Below the pieces are notes generated by a model, which was not told the origin of the DNA, ran no database searches, and saw only the letters and a list, made by a program, of their open reading frames with translations. The position numbers and the translations under genes were made by a program. 64,000 bases of DNA from JACDCA01 sp963810305 (GTDB lineage Bacteria; Acidobacteriota; Vicinamibacteria; Vicinamibacterales; 2-12-FULL-66-21): positions 20,726 to 84,725 of the forward strand of contig CAWEMY010000012.1 in the NCBI GenBank assembly GCA_963810305.1. The letters run 5' to 3'. The first letter of the stretch is position 1. Every line of letters begins with the position of its first letter. Below, piece after piece: positions 36,951-48,176 of the stretch.

Positions 36951-37036
36951 GGGGTCAGATCTTGTTTCTTGCACGATTGTCCACTCTTGAGGATTTCCAG
37001 AAAAGGTGACAATCGTGCAAGAACAAGATCTGACCC
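36951..37036. repeat. REPIN-like 29-bp inverted repeat at the start of selA
   Basis: Left arm 36952-36981 (begins GGGTCAGATCTTG, ends CGATTGTC) and right arm 37008-37036 (begins GACAATCG, ends CAAGATCTGACCC) are complementary except for one extra T in the left arm, with a 26-base loop. No target duplication was identified. GGGTCAGATCTTG ends of this kind are seen with IS200-like/REP-associated transposases (established knowledge, approximate); no transposase is in the window. Confidence 0.92.
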
Positions 37037-37041
37037 GACTC

Positions 37042-38426
37042 ATGACTCACGACTCCAGCGGCGGCACGCCGCGCCAGATTCCTTCAATCGAGCAGCTGCG
37101 CCAGCGCGCGGCCATGCTGGTTCTCGAAGAGGAGTTCGGACGAGGCCAGGTCGTCACCGCGCTGCGGGTCGAGGCGGACGCGCTTCGTGCACGGCTCGCA
37201 CAGGGGGAAGCCGAACCCGATGTCACCGGTGCGATCGAGCGAGCCGTGGCCGACCGGCTGCGCACGGAGCAACGCCCTTCGCTGCGGACGGTCATCAACG
37301 CTACCGGCGTAATCCTGCACACGAATCTTGGCCGCGCACCGCTCGGGGACGGCGCCGTTGAAGCCGTGCGGCGGATCATGTCGTCGGTACTCGAACCTGG
37401 AGTACGACATCGATGCCGGCACGCGGGGCCGGCGTGACGTCCATGCGGAGCGGCTGCTCTCGTCGCTCACCGGCGCCGAAGCCGCGTGTGTGGTCAACAA
37501 CAACGCCGCGGCCACATTACTCACCTTGACCGCGCTGGCGGCGGGCCGCGAGGTCATCGTCTCGCGCGGTGAGCTCGTCGAGATCGGCGGGGGCTTTCGT
37601 GTGCCGGACGTGATGAAGCAGTCCGGCGCGGTCCTGCGGGAAGTCGGTACCGACCAACCGGACGCGCGCCGCGGACTACGCGGCAGCGATTTCTGACGCG
37701 ACCGCGCTCATCCTTCGCGTGCATCCGTCGAATTTCACGATCGAGGGCTTCACCGAGCGGCCGCGCCTCGAAGAGCTCGTGGCGCTTGGCCGCCGCTTCA
37801 CCGTCCCGGTCGTGGAAGACCTTGGCAGCGGATGGTTTGGCGCACCGGCGATCGACGCGCTCAGGCACGAGCCGTCGGTCACCGGCACGATACAGAGCGG
37901 CGCCGATATCGTGATGTTCAGCGGCGACAAGCTGCTTGGCGGCCCGCAGGCGGGCATCATCGCCGGCCGGCAGACGCTAGTCGAGAGGATCCGCCGGCAT
38001 CCGCTGATGCGCGCGCTGCGGGTGGACAAGATGACCTACGCCGCCCTCGACGCGACGCTTCAGGCCCATGCCACGGAGCGATGGGACTTGATTCCAGTGG
38101 TGAGAATGATCAGCACGTCAGTCGAAGAAATCGGCCGGCGTGCGGACACGCTCGCCGCGGCGCTGACGGCCGCGGGGTTCCGGGCGAACGTTATCGACGG
38201 CGAATCAGCAATCGGCGGCGGCAGCGCGCCGGGAACCGCTCTCGCCACGCGCCTCGTGCAACTCGAGCATCCGTCACTGTCGCCAAGCGAGCTCGAAAAG
38301 CGCCTGCGCGCACTGGACCCGCCGATCGTCGTCAGAATCCTTTCGGAGCGCGTCGTGCTCGACCTGCGAACGGTTTTTCCGCAGCAGGATCAAGTGCTCC
38401 GCGACGCATTGATCTCTCTCCGTTAA
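37042..38426 (+). CDS. selA: L-seryl-tRNA(Sec) selenium transferase, two frameshifts
   Basis: PLP enzyme converting Ser-tRNA(Sec) to Sec-tRNA(Sec), implying selenoprotein synthesis. RQIPSIEQLRQRAAML and VINATGVILHTNLGRAPLG are the N-terminal signature; after breaks near 37385 and 37665 the core continues with SLTGAEAACVVNNNAAATLL, RGELVEIGGGFRVPDVM, PVVEDLGSGW and the PLP lysine in SGDKLLGGPQAGII. I place the start at ATG 37042, just past the inverted repeat; earlier starts would encode repeat sequence. Confidence 0.93.
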
Positions 38427-38443
38427 GGCGAGCCCCCAATAGT

Positions 38444-38474
38444 AAAGAGCCGGGCACCCGAAGGCACCCGGCTC
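38444..38474 (-). terminator. Intrinsic terminator after TonB receptor 1
   Basis: On the minus strand GAGCCGGGTGCC pairs with GGTGCCCGGCTC (12 pairs, two G-U) around TTCG, followed by TTTACT. The G-U pairs form only in minus-strand RNA, which suggests that direction. An identical hairpin follows TonB receptor 2. Confidence 0.75.
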
Positions 38475-38475
38475 G

Positions 38476-38520
38476 ACTGACTACTGACTACTGACTACTG
38501 ACTACTGATTACTGACTACT
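38476..38520. repeat. CTGACTA heptad array at the 3' end of TonB receptor 1
   Basis: Six tandem CTGACTA/CTGATTA units between the receptor stop and its terminator. The heptamer is close to one arm of the 9792 array. Confidence 0.9.
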
Positions 38521-38523
38521 GCT

Positions 38524-41500
38524 CTACCAGCTGAAGCGCAGGCTGAACTGCGTGATCCGTCCACCCGGATCCTGCGCGGCATTCAGATCGGTCGCCGCGG
38601 CTGTTGACTTCCCACGCCGACAGCGCGTTGCCCGGTGTTCCGCCCGGGGTCGCTCCACGCGTCGTCGCGATGAAGTTGATGTTGTCGAAGACGTTGAAGA
38701 CGTCCATGCGCGCTTCGATCCACGAACCCTTGCCGCTGTTGAACCGCTTCGCGAAGCTGAGGTCGGTTCTGAAGTACCACGGACCTTCGACGATGCGTCT
38801 GAGCTTCGTCCCCGGACACATGCCATCCAGGTACTGAACACAGTCCGGTCCGCTGGCCGGCGCCAGGTACTTGCCCGTCGGCAGGACGCCGTTGGCATAG
38901 CCGGTCGGATGCGTCGGATCCAGGCCCGTCAGAGCGACGATCGACTGCTGGACGAAATCCAGCGGGAACATGTAGATGCGCTCGAGCCCCGCGGCGTCCT
39001 TGACCTTGTGGAACTTGAACAGGTCCGCGAACTCGTCCTCTGACAAGCCGACAAGGCGGAAGTTCCCGTAGTTGAACCGGTCGCCGCTCTGCGTGCGAAG
39101 AACTCCGTTGACGTCCCAGCCGCCGATCAAGGCGTTCTTCCAGCCCGATGGCGCCGGCGCCCCACCGTCGATTCTGGCCGAAGGGCAGTTCGTACACCCA
39201 GTTGGCCTTGATGGCGTGCACCGGACCGCCCGTGCTGTCGACGTACTGCGGCTCCGCATCGCGCAGCGACTGCCAGATGTTCGTCAGCGTCTGGAACTGA
39301 CGCTGATAGCTGCCGCCGAGCACAAGGCCTCCGCTCATGCGGCGGCGCAGTTCGACCTGGATTGCGTTGAATTGGCGCTTGCCGGCAGTGGTCCGCAGGT
39401 GTCGCCGTGCTGCCGGAACCGAGGTAGGTGTTCGCCCGGAAGAAGTTCGCAGGGAGTCCGGCGGCGATCCGATTGTTCTCGAACGACGTGTTCTGCAACC
39501 CGCTCGTTCCGAAACCCGCGATGCCAATGAAGCCCGGATGCGGCGAATTGGCACTGAAGTAATTGAGCTGGTTGTACCACGACGACGCCCGGTAGTTTGC
39601 GCTCGTGTAGGCCGCCGGGTTCTGGTTCGCGCCGTTGTTCAGAGGGGTTCCGGCGAAAAAGGCCTGGAAGATCGGCAGCGGCGAGGTGCCCGGCGCACCC
39701 GTGAACGCGAATGTCGTTCCGTTGCCCGCCACGATGTTCGCGCGGAGATTGGCCTGCGCCCTGCGGAACTCGTCGATGAACCCGTTCTCGCCGGACAGCA
39801 TGCTCCAGTTGGCGTTGCTGTTGATGTCCCAGGTATAGGTCTCACCGACGTTGGTGTTACCGACGTAGCGGATCTCGATCGCGGTGTTCCTGCCGAACTC
39901 GCGCTGGATCCCGATGCTGTACTGGTGGGTCAGCGGTGTTGCCACGTCCGGATCGATGGCCCGGAACGTGTCGTTCGTGACCGCCGGCGCAAACGGGTAG
40001 GTCCGCGGCGGGGGCTGCGTGCCCGGCGTCAGACGATTGGTTTCTCGGAGGAGCAGCGGGAACCCATCGAACCCGATGGTCGGCGTGCCCGAGTCGTGAA
40101 CGTGCGGCTGCCCGGCCTCGTCTGCCCCGGGTTGCCGCCAGTAATATCGCCGTTGAAGAAGTCGGTCGCAGCCTTCGTGAAGGACATCGAGTAGCCTCCA
40201 CGAATCACAGGCTCGTCGCTCAGCAGCATCGCCAGCCATTTGTTTCCCAGCGCGGGACGCCACGCGGCGCCGATACTGGGAGCAATGTTGTTCCAGTCGG
40301 TCTTGTAGGCGGCGTTCGAGTTGTCGTACGCTTGAAGACCGGGTTCTGGCCGGTGAACGTGCCCGGCTTGAACAGGTTCCCCTGTCCGATCGTCGCCCGA
40401 TCCTGCGCCGGTCAACCCGTAGACCATCCTCCAGTCCTCAGGCGCCGACAAGCCCCAGTTGTCCTTGATCGGGAACACGATCTCGTAGCGCAGACCTCCC
40501 GTCAGCGTGAGAGTGGGCTTCACGCGCCACGAGTCCGAGACGAAGAGAGCCGACGCCGTTGGCGATGAGGCCGTTGCCTCCGTCGCCGTTGAAGTCGTAC
40601 GACGAGCCGTCCCACTGGTAGGTGCCGTTGATGGCGCTGACGCGCCCGGTGATGAGCGAGTACAGCTGCCGCGCATAGCCGGCCTGGGTCGTGTCGATGC
40701 CGCCCGGGTAGTTCCCGGAGGTGATGTCGAACATCGTGAACGCCGGATCCCGGCTGTCGATACCGAAGTTGATCCCCGCATCGGTCACGTTGTCGTTCCA
40801 GCTGCGCCAGTTGATGTGCGTGAAGGTGGCGCCCATGCTGACCGTGTGAGCGCCGCGCAGCCAGGTCAGCGTGTTGTCGAAGTTGAGTGTCGCTGCGACG
40901 TCGGCGGTCTGCGTAGTCGTCACGTACGGATTCGTCAGATTGACCGACGCGACCGTGCTGTTGTTGATATTGAAGGCGTAGCCGTTGCCGGCCAGGCTCT
41001 GGCAGCCGAGGCCGTCGCAGTCGAACATGCCGGAGTTCAACCCGACGGAGAAGTAGGTTCCCCTGCCGGTTGCGTCCGCCTTGCCGACGATGAACTCGTT
41101 GACGAGGCTCTTGCTCAGCGTCGATCGCAGTGAGGCCTGCCAGAAGTAGCGCTCCGAGCCCTGACCGCCGTAATTCGGGAAGCCCGGGAACGCCGACTCG
41201 TTGTTGTTCAGGACGTCGGGCAGGCCACCGAAGTGGTTCCAGCGGAACACGCCCGACAACACGGTGGACGGAGTGATGTTGTAATCGATACGACCGGTCG
41301 GGAAGTACCGCGACTGGCTGCCCGTCGGGACTGTAGCTGTATTTCTCGAGGTTCAGTTCGGCGCTGCTGTCGATGCCGCCTTCAGTCGCCGCCGCCGTGC
41401 GGATGTCGGCGAAGAGCTTCGCGAGCGTGGGGTCCGACCGTCGACGTCTGCCCTCTGCGACGCCGCAAGGGACAGCAGGTTGAGCGTCTGGATCGTTGCC

Positions 41501-42596
41501 GCTGTTGTCCCGGTAGCGGAATAGGCCGTTGGCGGCGTCCTGCTTGAGGAAATATCGAATCCGGCTCGCGGAGTTCGGCCACTTGAACCACTCGACGTTG
41601 CCGAAGTAGAAGGCCTTGTTCTGGAGGATCGGGCCGCCGACGCGGAAGCCCGGCGTCTGCAGGCGGATGTCGTCGATGAAGTACTCGCCGGCCGCGGTCT
41701 TCGGCTGGTCGCGCTTGTTGAACCAGTTCGGCGTGTTCATCCGCCACAGCCAGAAGCTCTTCTTGTTTCGCGTGAGCGTGTCGTCGTCGTTCGTGCCCGC
41801 CTGGTTGCGCCACGAGTTGTACGCCGCTCCGGTGAAGCGGTTGGAGCCGCTGCGGGTCGTCATCCGGATCTGCGCGGCGCCGGACCCGGAGCTTTCCGCA
41901 CCAGGCGTCGACGTCGACACGGTGATTTCCTCGACCGAGTCCATCATCGGCCGGATGTACATGAAGAAGCCTTCGCCGCTCGACCGGTTGTCCTGCACGC
42001 TGATGCCGTCCATGGTGATGTTCATGGCGCGGTTCGGCAGGCCGTTGATCGTGGAGGCGCGGGTGTTGCCGGTGGCGGAGGTGTTCACGCCCGGCAGCGA
42101 GATGATGTAGTCGAGCGCCGTGTGCGTGGACAGCGGCAGCTGCTGCAGCTGTTTGGTCTGCAGCGTCGTTTGAACCGTCGCGCTCTGCGTCTGCACGACG
42201 TCGCTGGCGGCGGTGACGACCACCGCCTCCTCGACGTTGCCGACCTCCAGCATGACTCTGCATGCTGGCAGGTGTGGCCGCGAGAATCGGAACGTCGGGC
42301 GTCTTGAAAGTCTTGAACCCTGTCAGCGAGACAGTCACCGTGTAGGTGCCGGGCACGAGACCGGCCACGACGAACTCGCCGTTGGCGCTGCTGGTCGTCC
42401 GAAATTCGACCGTCGTCGCGTTGTTCTTCGCGACAACTTCCGCGCCAGGCAACACCGCCCCTGAGGAGTCGCTGACGACGCCAGACAGAGTGGTCAAGGT
42501 AACGCCACCCTGCGCGAACGCCGGACTGCCGGACAACAGCAGCATGGCGACGCAGGCCAGTGAAGCACGCGAGCGTACAAACGCGTTGAGCCTCAT
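38524..42596 (-). CDS. Oar-like TonB-dependent receptor 1, about ten frameshifts
   Basis: Outer-membrane receptor with signal peptide MRLNAFVRSRASLACVAMLL cut after AFAQ, a carboxypeptidase-regulatory-like domain (LSGVVSDSSGAVLPGAEVVA), a plug domain (INGLPNRAMNITMDGISVQD) and a beta-barrel ending FSLRFSW with a terminal aromatic residue. Breaks are near 42253, 41500, 41430, 41325, 40550, 40400, 40330, 40150, 39400, 39155 and 38590. Rejoining gives about 1,350 residues with no missing section I can detect. The density of breaks makes a real pseudogene possible. Ligand unknown. Confidence 0.85.
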
Positions 42597-42683
42597 CCTT
42601 CGCTCCTTCTTGCAAACGTTCAACTGTCACGGGCGCAAGGCAGGACGCACCTTGCAAGTAAAGACCGAGATAGCGGCGAACCG

Positions 42684-42693
42684 GCACGCACAG
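42684..42693 (-). promoter_or_regulatory. Shared leader motif CTGTGCGTGC, TonB receptor 1
   Basis: The minus-strand decamer CTGTGCGTGC lies 88 bases before the ATG. The same motif precedes all four receptor genes by 65 to 88 bases. A GGGCGC/GCGCCC hairpin lies just upstream of it here. It may be part of a structured leader or an operator. Confidence 0.55.
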
Positions 42694-42835
42694 CCGAAGG
42701 GCGCTTGCAGCGCCCTGTTCCGGTGCCCGCTGTTGGGGCGACGTTACTCCCCGTCACACCGTTCGTCAACAGGGATTTTGGGATTTTCGGATCAACCCGG
42801 ATCCAATTAGGAAGGAGTCGACCGAGTCGAACCGT

Positions 42836-42869
42836 AAAAAAGAGCCGGGCACCCGAAGGCACCCGGCTC
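42836..42869 (-). terminator. Intrinsic terminator after TonB receptor 2
   Basis: Same GAGCCGGGTGCC/GGTGCCCGGCTC hairpin as at 38444, here followed on the minus strand by TTTTTT. It lies about 35 bases after the receptor 2 stop. Confidence 0.9.
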
Positions 42870-42900
42870 GACTAATGACTAGAGACTAACGACTGACGAT
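42868..42900. repeat. GACTAAT heptads between TonB receptor 2 and its terminator
   Basis: GACTAAT, GACTAGA, GACTAAC and GACTGAC units. The layout (receptor stop, heptads, identical hairpin) is the same as after receptor 1. Confidence 0.75.
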
Positions 42901-42904
42901 TTTG

Positions 42905-45900
42905 TTACCAGTTGATGCGTGACACCAGCTGGATGACGCGCGACGTGTTCGTGCCGGTCAGCGTGGTGACGCGCCAGTTGTTCAGCGTCGTGCTGGACGA
43001 CTGACCGTTCGGCACGAAGTTGGCCTGGTTGAACACGTTGAGCGCTTCGGCGGCAAACTCGAAGTTCACCCGGCCGACGATCTGCGTCCGCTTGGCGAGG
43101 CGCAGGTCGGTCTGCTGGAACATCGGCCCGTGCAGGACCAGCTCGCGGGTGCCACCGCAGTCGCCGGATCCCACGACGACCTCGAAGCAGTCAGGGCCGT
43201 TCGCCGGAGCGAAGTATCGACCTGTCGGCGCCGCGCCCGAGTAGCCGCTCGGCGTCGTCGGGCTGACGCTGAATGCACGAATCGTGTTGGTCGACGACAT
43301 CTTCAGGGAAGTTGAAGATGACCTTACCCTCGTGGTCGAAGCGCAGCTTGAAAGTCTTCTGCACGTCGTCGCGCGTCCAGCCGACCAGGCGGACGTTGCC
43401 AATATCCACGAGCCGGCCGCTCTGGATCTTGGTGTTGACGCCAACCTGCCAGCCGCCGACCAGCCGCTCCATCAGCGCTCCGGCGCCGCCCATGAACCGG
43501 CGGCCCTGGCCGAACGGCAGGTCGTACACGACGTTCGCCTTGAACTGGTGGGTGATGTCGCCGGGTGTCCCGACGTCACGGAACGACTGCAGCGGGACCC
43601 GGTGGCTCAGGAAGTTGGACAGCATCGCCTTCCCGAACACGTAGCTGGTCTGGAACTGCAGCCCCTGTGCGAGGCGGCGGCGCAGCTCGAGCTGCATCGA
43701 GTGGTAGTCGGTGAATCCCTCGTTACGTGTGAGGAACGCGCCACCGATAAGGTCCGGGTTCGCAATGAAGAAGTTGCGAGGGACGCCCGCGGCGATGGCC
43801 GCGTTCCGGAAGGTCGCGTTGCCGATCAGTGCGGTCGTGCTGGCGTTGCCCGTGGATGAAACGTTGGCCATCGCGTACGGGTTCGGGTTGCGCTGTGCCA
43901 GCAGGGGGAGGAAGACGCCCGCGCTAGTCCAGTTGTCGCCGGTGTAGAGCGTGGCGTTTCCGGCATTGGCAAACGGCTGCGAGTTGAAGTGCGCGAGCAG
44001 AATCGGCAGCGGCGCCGTTCCGGGCACGCCCGTGAACGCGAACGTGTTGCCGCGGCCGGCGGCGATGTTGGCCTGCAGGTTTCGCTGCGCCGCACGGAAT
44101 TCGTCGAGGAATCCGTTCTCGACGATGTTCACCTCGTTGAAGTTACGCGCCTGCCAGAGGTCGCGCGACAGCGTGCCGACGTAGCGGATTTCGGCCGCCA
44201 TGTTGGTGCTGATCTTCCGCTGGATCCCGGCGCTCCAGGAGTCGGCGTACGGGATCTCGATGTCCGGCGAGAACATGCGGATGTCGCCGGTGACGACGTC
44301 GGTCATCGGATAGACCGGTGTGGTCGGGAACGCACGCCGGGGACAGATTCGCATCATTACGGAACAGCACCGGTGCCGATCCTCCCGGGGGAATGATGTT
44401 CAGCAGGCCGGCGTTCCGGTTGGCGCTGACGACGACACCGGGGTTCGAGTTGTACTGACCGGTGAAGTCGTTCATGCCGTTCGCGGCTGAACGCGCGGGC
44501 CCAGCCGGCGCGGAACACGAACTCTTCGCTCATCAGCGCGCCGAGAAAGCCACCGGGCGCTGTTGGAGTCCAGGCGATGCCGACGTTCGGCGCGAGATTG
44601 TTGTAGTCGGTGTTATAGGCGCTCTTCCCTTTTTCGAGCTGGAAGAACTGCGGGTTCGCCTTTCCGGGCATCACCCCCGGCTGGAACAGGTTGCACCCGT
44701 CCCCGGCCGAATTCACACCCGACCGGCCGCAGACGTCTTCGACGGTCGGCGTGGTGTAGCTGTTGTTGCTCGCAGTGAACGGGAACTGCAGCGAATAGCG
44801 CAGGCCCATGTTGATCGTCAGGTTCGGCTTCCAGCGCCACGAGTCCTGCAGGAAGAACCCGGTTTCGCGCATCTGCGAACGCTGGGTGCCGACGCCGGTG
44901 TAATCGTACTCGCCGGTGGACTCATTCAAGCGCGCATCAGCACCGATTGAACTCACACGGCCGGTCAGGAAGGCATACAAGTCCCTTGCCTGTGTCAGCT
45001 GCGCATTGGACGGCTGAACTCCTGTCGCCGCCTGGAGCGACGCGGCGGTGACGACGTTGATCGCCGGGTCGTTGGCCAGAAGGCCAAACGTGATCCGGGG
45101 CAGCAGGGTGGAGTTGTTCGCGGTCAGGTCGAAACTCGTCCAGGACATGCCGCCGGTGAAGTTATGGTTGCCCTTGAGCCAGGTCACCGTATCTTCGATG
45201 GCGAGGTCGGTGGCGTTGCGGTCCTGGGGAGACGGCGCCGGGCTCGCAGCGGTCAGCTGTGACCCGATCGACGGGAAATTCAGGTGGAACCCCTTCTGGT
45301 TCGCGAGCGTGCCCTCGTACATCCCGACGTTCATCTCGTTGAAGAAGGTGACCGGCGAGCTGCTGTAGCCGACTCGAGCTTCATTGACAAGGTTGCGGCC
45401 AAGCGTCGAACGGACACTGTTGCTCCAGGCGTAGCGAATGGAGGTCTGGCCGCCGAACGCCGGGAAGCCCGGCCACTGCGACTCGAAGTCATTCAGCGTG
45501 TCGGGAGCATCGGTGAACCAGTTGTAATTGAACGCGCTGGTGACGCGATGGTTGTCAGTGATGTTGTAGTCGACACGCGCAGTCGGGAAGCGCCGCTTCG
45601 ATTCGACCGGGACGCCGTAACGCAACTCGTCGAGATTGGCATCGCGACTGTTGATGCCGCCGCCGCCGGCGGCCGCGGACCGGATGTCGTTCAGGAGCGC
45701 GCCGATCGTCGGGTCGGGAGTCGAGGTCGCCGCCGTCGCCGAGTTGCCAGCCGCCAGGGCCAGTACGTTGACCGTCGCGCCGCCGTAGCTGTAGTTGCCG
45801 GCCTGCGCCCCGGCGCTGAGCAGCAGGCGCGTCCGCGTGACTTCGGACGGCTGGCTCAGTTCTTCGTAGTTACCGAAGAAGAAGGCCTTGCCGCGCGGGA

Positions 45901-46819
45901 CGACGCCGGGGATGATCAGCGGCCCGCCGAAACGGACGCCGGTCTGATTCTGCTTCAGCTTCGCCTTGGTGGCCTTGCCGGTCTCGGGATCGATCGCGCT
46001 GTCGCGGTTGTTGAACCACGTATTCGCGTTCAGCTTGTCGCTGCGATAGTAGTGATAGCCGCTGCCGCTGTAGCTGTTGCCGCCCGAACGGGTGACGAAC
46101 TTGATCTGCACCGCGCCCTGCCCCGCATCCGCGCCCTGACCGGCGGTCGTGACCGAGACTTCTTCGATCGCGTCGAGACGCGGGCTGACGATCGCGAAAA
46201 AGCCGTCCGTGGATCGCAGCGTGTTGTCCTGGATGTTGATGCCGTCGAGAGTGATGTTGATGACGCCCTGTGGCAGGCCGTTGATGGTGGCGTCGCGGTT
46301 GCCGCCCGGTGTCGACACGCCCGGCAGGAAGTTGACGAAGTCCATCGCGCTGCGGCTGGTCAGCGGCAGCTTGGTGATCTGGTTGGTATTGATGGTGCTC
46401 GAAATCGTGGTGGACTGGGTCTGGATGATCTCGGACGTCGAGGCGACGGTGACGAGCTCGGTCACCCCGCCGACTTCCAGCGTCATCTTGACGTCGATCG
46501 GCTGCGCGGATGTCAGATTGAGGCTCTTGATCACTGAGGTCTTGAAGCCCTCGAGCGATGCAGAGATTTCGTACGCGCCGACGGCCATGCCCGCAATCGT
46601 GAACGCGCCCTGACTGTTAGTGATCGAGGTAGTTACAACGCCAGTGGCAAGGTGCTTCGCACTGATCGTCACCCCCGGGAGGACCGCTCCTGACGGATCG
46701 GTCACGGTGCCACTGAGTGTGGCGGTTGCCCCGCCCTGAGCGTAAACGGGCGGAACGCCCACAAACGCGATCAGGGCGAGAACTGCACAGAGTCCTAGCC
46801 TGAAGAGACTTCGATTCAT
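42905..46819 (-). CDS. Oar-like TonB-dependent receptor 2, three frameshifts
   Basis: Signal peptide MNRSLFRLGLCAVLALIAFV cut after VYAQ; regulatory-like domain TLSGTVTDPSGAVLPGVTIS; plug with INGLPQGVINITLDGINIQD; barrel with FGGPLIIPG and ending SRVIQLVSRINW. Breaks near 44490, 44350 and 43300. About 1,300 residues. It has its own promoter region shared with receptors 3 and 4 and its own terminator, so it is probably monocistronic. Ligand unknown. Confidence 0.9.
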
Positions 46820-46888
46820 TTCTCCCCCATCCGTAAACGAAATGACGTGACGAGTCTTATGGTTACAGCCGCGACAACCCCGACGTAA

Positions 46889-46898
46889 GCACGCACAG
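46889..46898 (-). promoter_or_regulatory. Shared leader motif CTGTGCGTGC, TonB receptor 2
   Basis: Seventy bases before the ATG. CGTCGG directly after it can pair with CCGACG about 45 bases earlier, enclosing a smaller hairpin (CACCTGCAAGGTG). Confidence 0.6.
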
Positions 46899-46959
46899 AG
46901 GAGGGATTACGGTCACCTTGCAGGTGGCCGCCGTCGGTCTTCGCGTCTGACAGCCGAAA

Positions 46960-46988
46960 AACTACCGTGTAAACGGTGGGACGGTCAA
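46960..46988 (-). promoter_or_regulatory. Candidate promoter, TonB receptor 2
   Basis: Minus-strand TTGACC (46988-46983) and GTAGTT (46965-46960) with a 17-base spacer that contains the palindrome CCGTTTACACGG. Conserved in sequence and position in receptors 3 and 4. Confidence 0.55.
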
Positions 46989-47114
46989 TAGCGAAAGTGA
47001 GGCCAATGGTAGGAGCCCTGTTATCAAGGGTCTTTTGGCAGGGACGGACGGTTTATTCAACCATCGGGCGAAATTAATCCAACGGACCGAAAGAACCGGT
47101 CCCCTGGGACGCGC

Positions 47115-48071
47115 CTACCTGGTGCCGAACGGCGCTGCGGTGGCGCGGAGCGTCACCCCTTCGACGAGGAGACCGACCTGAAGGTCCTGCATCCTGGCAG
47201 ACCCGGGCCGCGTGAACGTCACCTTGAACGCGTTCGACAACTCGTTGGCCACCCGGCCCAGCGCGGGCGCCAGCGCGAGCGTGCTGGCTACTCGGTGGCG
47301 CCCGCCGCCCGTCGCCGACGTCCCCTGCTGCAACACCTGATTGCGTTCGCGGTCCCCCTCGCCGGCCGCGACCATCCCTCCGAGGCGCCTGCTGCTTTCC
47401 GGCACCCGATCGGGCGCGCTGCTGACCCCCAGCGCCTTGGTGGCCACACCGCCCCCGAGCGAGATCGCGTGAAACGCGACCGACTGGGCAATGAGCCGTT
47501 TGATCACCCCTCCGGCGGTCTGGCCGCTGGCCTCCGGGCTCTCGGAGGTGATCGCGACGATCACGGGCCGTGGCGATTCGATACTTTCGAAGTCGCGCAG
47601 GCACAGATCGATCACGTCGATCAAGTGCGACCGCTGGTGGGACCAGCCAAACATGCCGGTGGCCGCGGCCCCGGTCTTCGCGGGTTCCTGCGCGAAACTG
47701 GCGACCCTCGCGGCTCGGTCGCCGAACGAATACACCGCGACGTGGTTCGATGCCGCGAGGCGCTGGACGAAGGCCACGACCGCTGAGCGGAAGGTCTCGT
47801 CGGGGCTTCCATTGGCTATGCTCGTGTCCACGAGCACGGCGACGTGCATGGGTATCTGCAGCGGCTCCACCTTGATGACCGTGCGGTCCCTGCCGCTCTC
47901 CCTGATGGCGAAGTGTTCGGCCGTCAGGCCGACGATCGGGGTGCCGTCCTTGTCCAGCGCAGAGACGAAGACGTGCTTCTCATTCTCCTGAGAGCCGCTG
48001 ACGGCAAGCGTCAGCAGGGAGACGATTGACATCGACACCCACAGCGTGCGCGTGCTGCTGTGCCGGCGCAT
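47115..48071 (-). CDS. VWFA-related Acidobacterial domain protein 1
   Basis: 318 residues from MRRHSSTRTLWVSMSIVSLL, a signal sequence. The VWA fold follows: VFVSALDKDGTPIVGLTAEHF, then MHVAVLVDTSIANG, MFGWSHQRSHLIDVIDLCL and PRPVIVAITSESPEASG. The metal site is incomplete: DTSIA in place of DxSxS. Secreted; function unknown in these lineages. Paralogue of the protein at 52142. It follows TonB receptor 3 after a terminator. Confidence 0.88.
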   Translation of the reverse strand: MRRHSSTRTLWVSMSIVSLLTLAVSGSQENEKHVFVSALDKDGTPIVGLTAEHFAIRESGRDRTVIKVEPLQIPMHVAVLVDTSIANGSPDETFRSAVVAFVQRLAASNHVAVYSFGDRAARVASFAQEPAKTGAAATGMFGWSHQRSHLIDVIDLCLRDFESIESPRPVIVAITSESPEASGQTAGGVIKRLIAQSVAFHAISLGGGVATKALGVSSAPDRVPESSRRLGGMVAAGEGDRERNQVLQQGTSATGGGRHRVASTLALAPALGRVANELSNAFKVTFTRPGSARMQDLQVGLLVEGVTLRATAAPFGTR

Positions 48072-48121
48072 GGAACACCTCCGGTCCGATAGGGGCCGTA
48101 CCAGTAGCACGGCGCACAAAG

Positions 48122-48157
48122 AAAAACGGCGGCGAGTCAGACGACCCGCCGCCGCCC
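48122..48157 (-). terminator. Intrinsic terminator after TonB receptor 3
   Basis: Minus-strand CGGCGGCG and CGCCGCCG form the stem around a GTCGTCTGAC loop region, followed by TTTTTC. It lies between the receptor stop and the VWA protein start. Confidence 0.85.
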
Positions 48158-48176
48158 TGTCGTAGCTGACCCGGAC

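Larger units (their letters stand above)
46820..47114. other. Conserved intergenic promoter/leader region of TonB receptor 2
   Basis: No gene. This gap is similar over about 250 bases to the regions upstream of receptors 3 (51852-52141) and 4 (56961-57230): same CCGTTTACACGG, same TTTCGCTATTGA, same CTTGATAACAGGG-like and GGTTGAATAAACCG blocks on the minus strand. It carries the promoter, a CCGACG/CGTCGG stem and the CTGTGCGTGC motif annotated separately. Confidence 0.8.

Noticed and set aside
45284..46537. 417-codon frame opposite TonB receptor 2, and similar ones opposite receptor 3
   Set aside because: Antisense to clear receptor sequence; Arg/Asp/Val-rich shadow proteins.
46889..46898. 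GCACGCACAG as part of a c-di-GMP-I (GEMM) riboswitch
   Set aside because: The GEMM-like string is on the strand opposite the receptor transcript and the rest of the GEMM core is absent.
46820..47114. Cobalamin riboswitch upstream of a TonB receptor
   Set aside because: No B12-box-like sequence was found on the transcribed strand in any of the four leaders.
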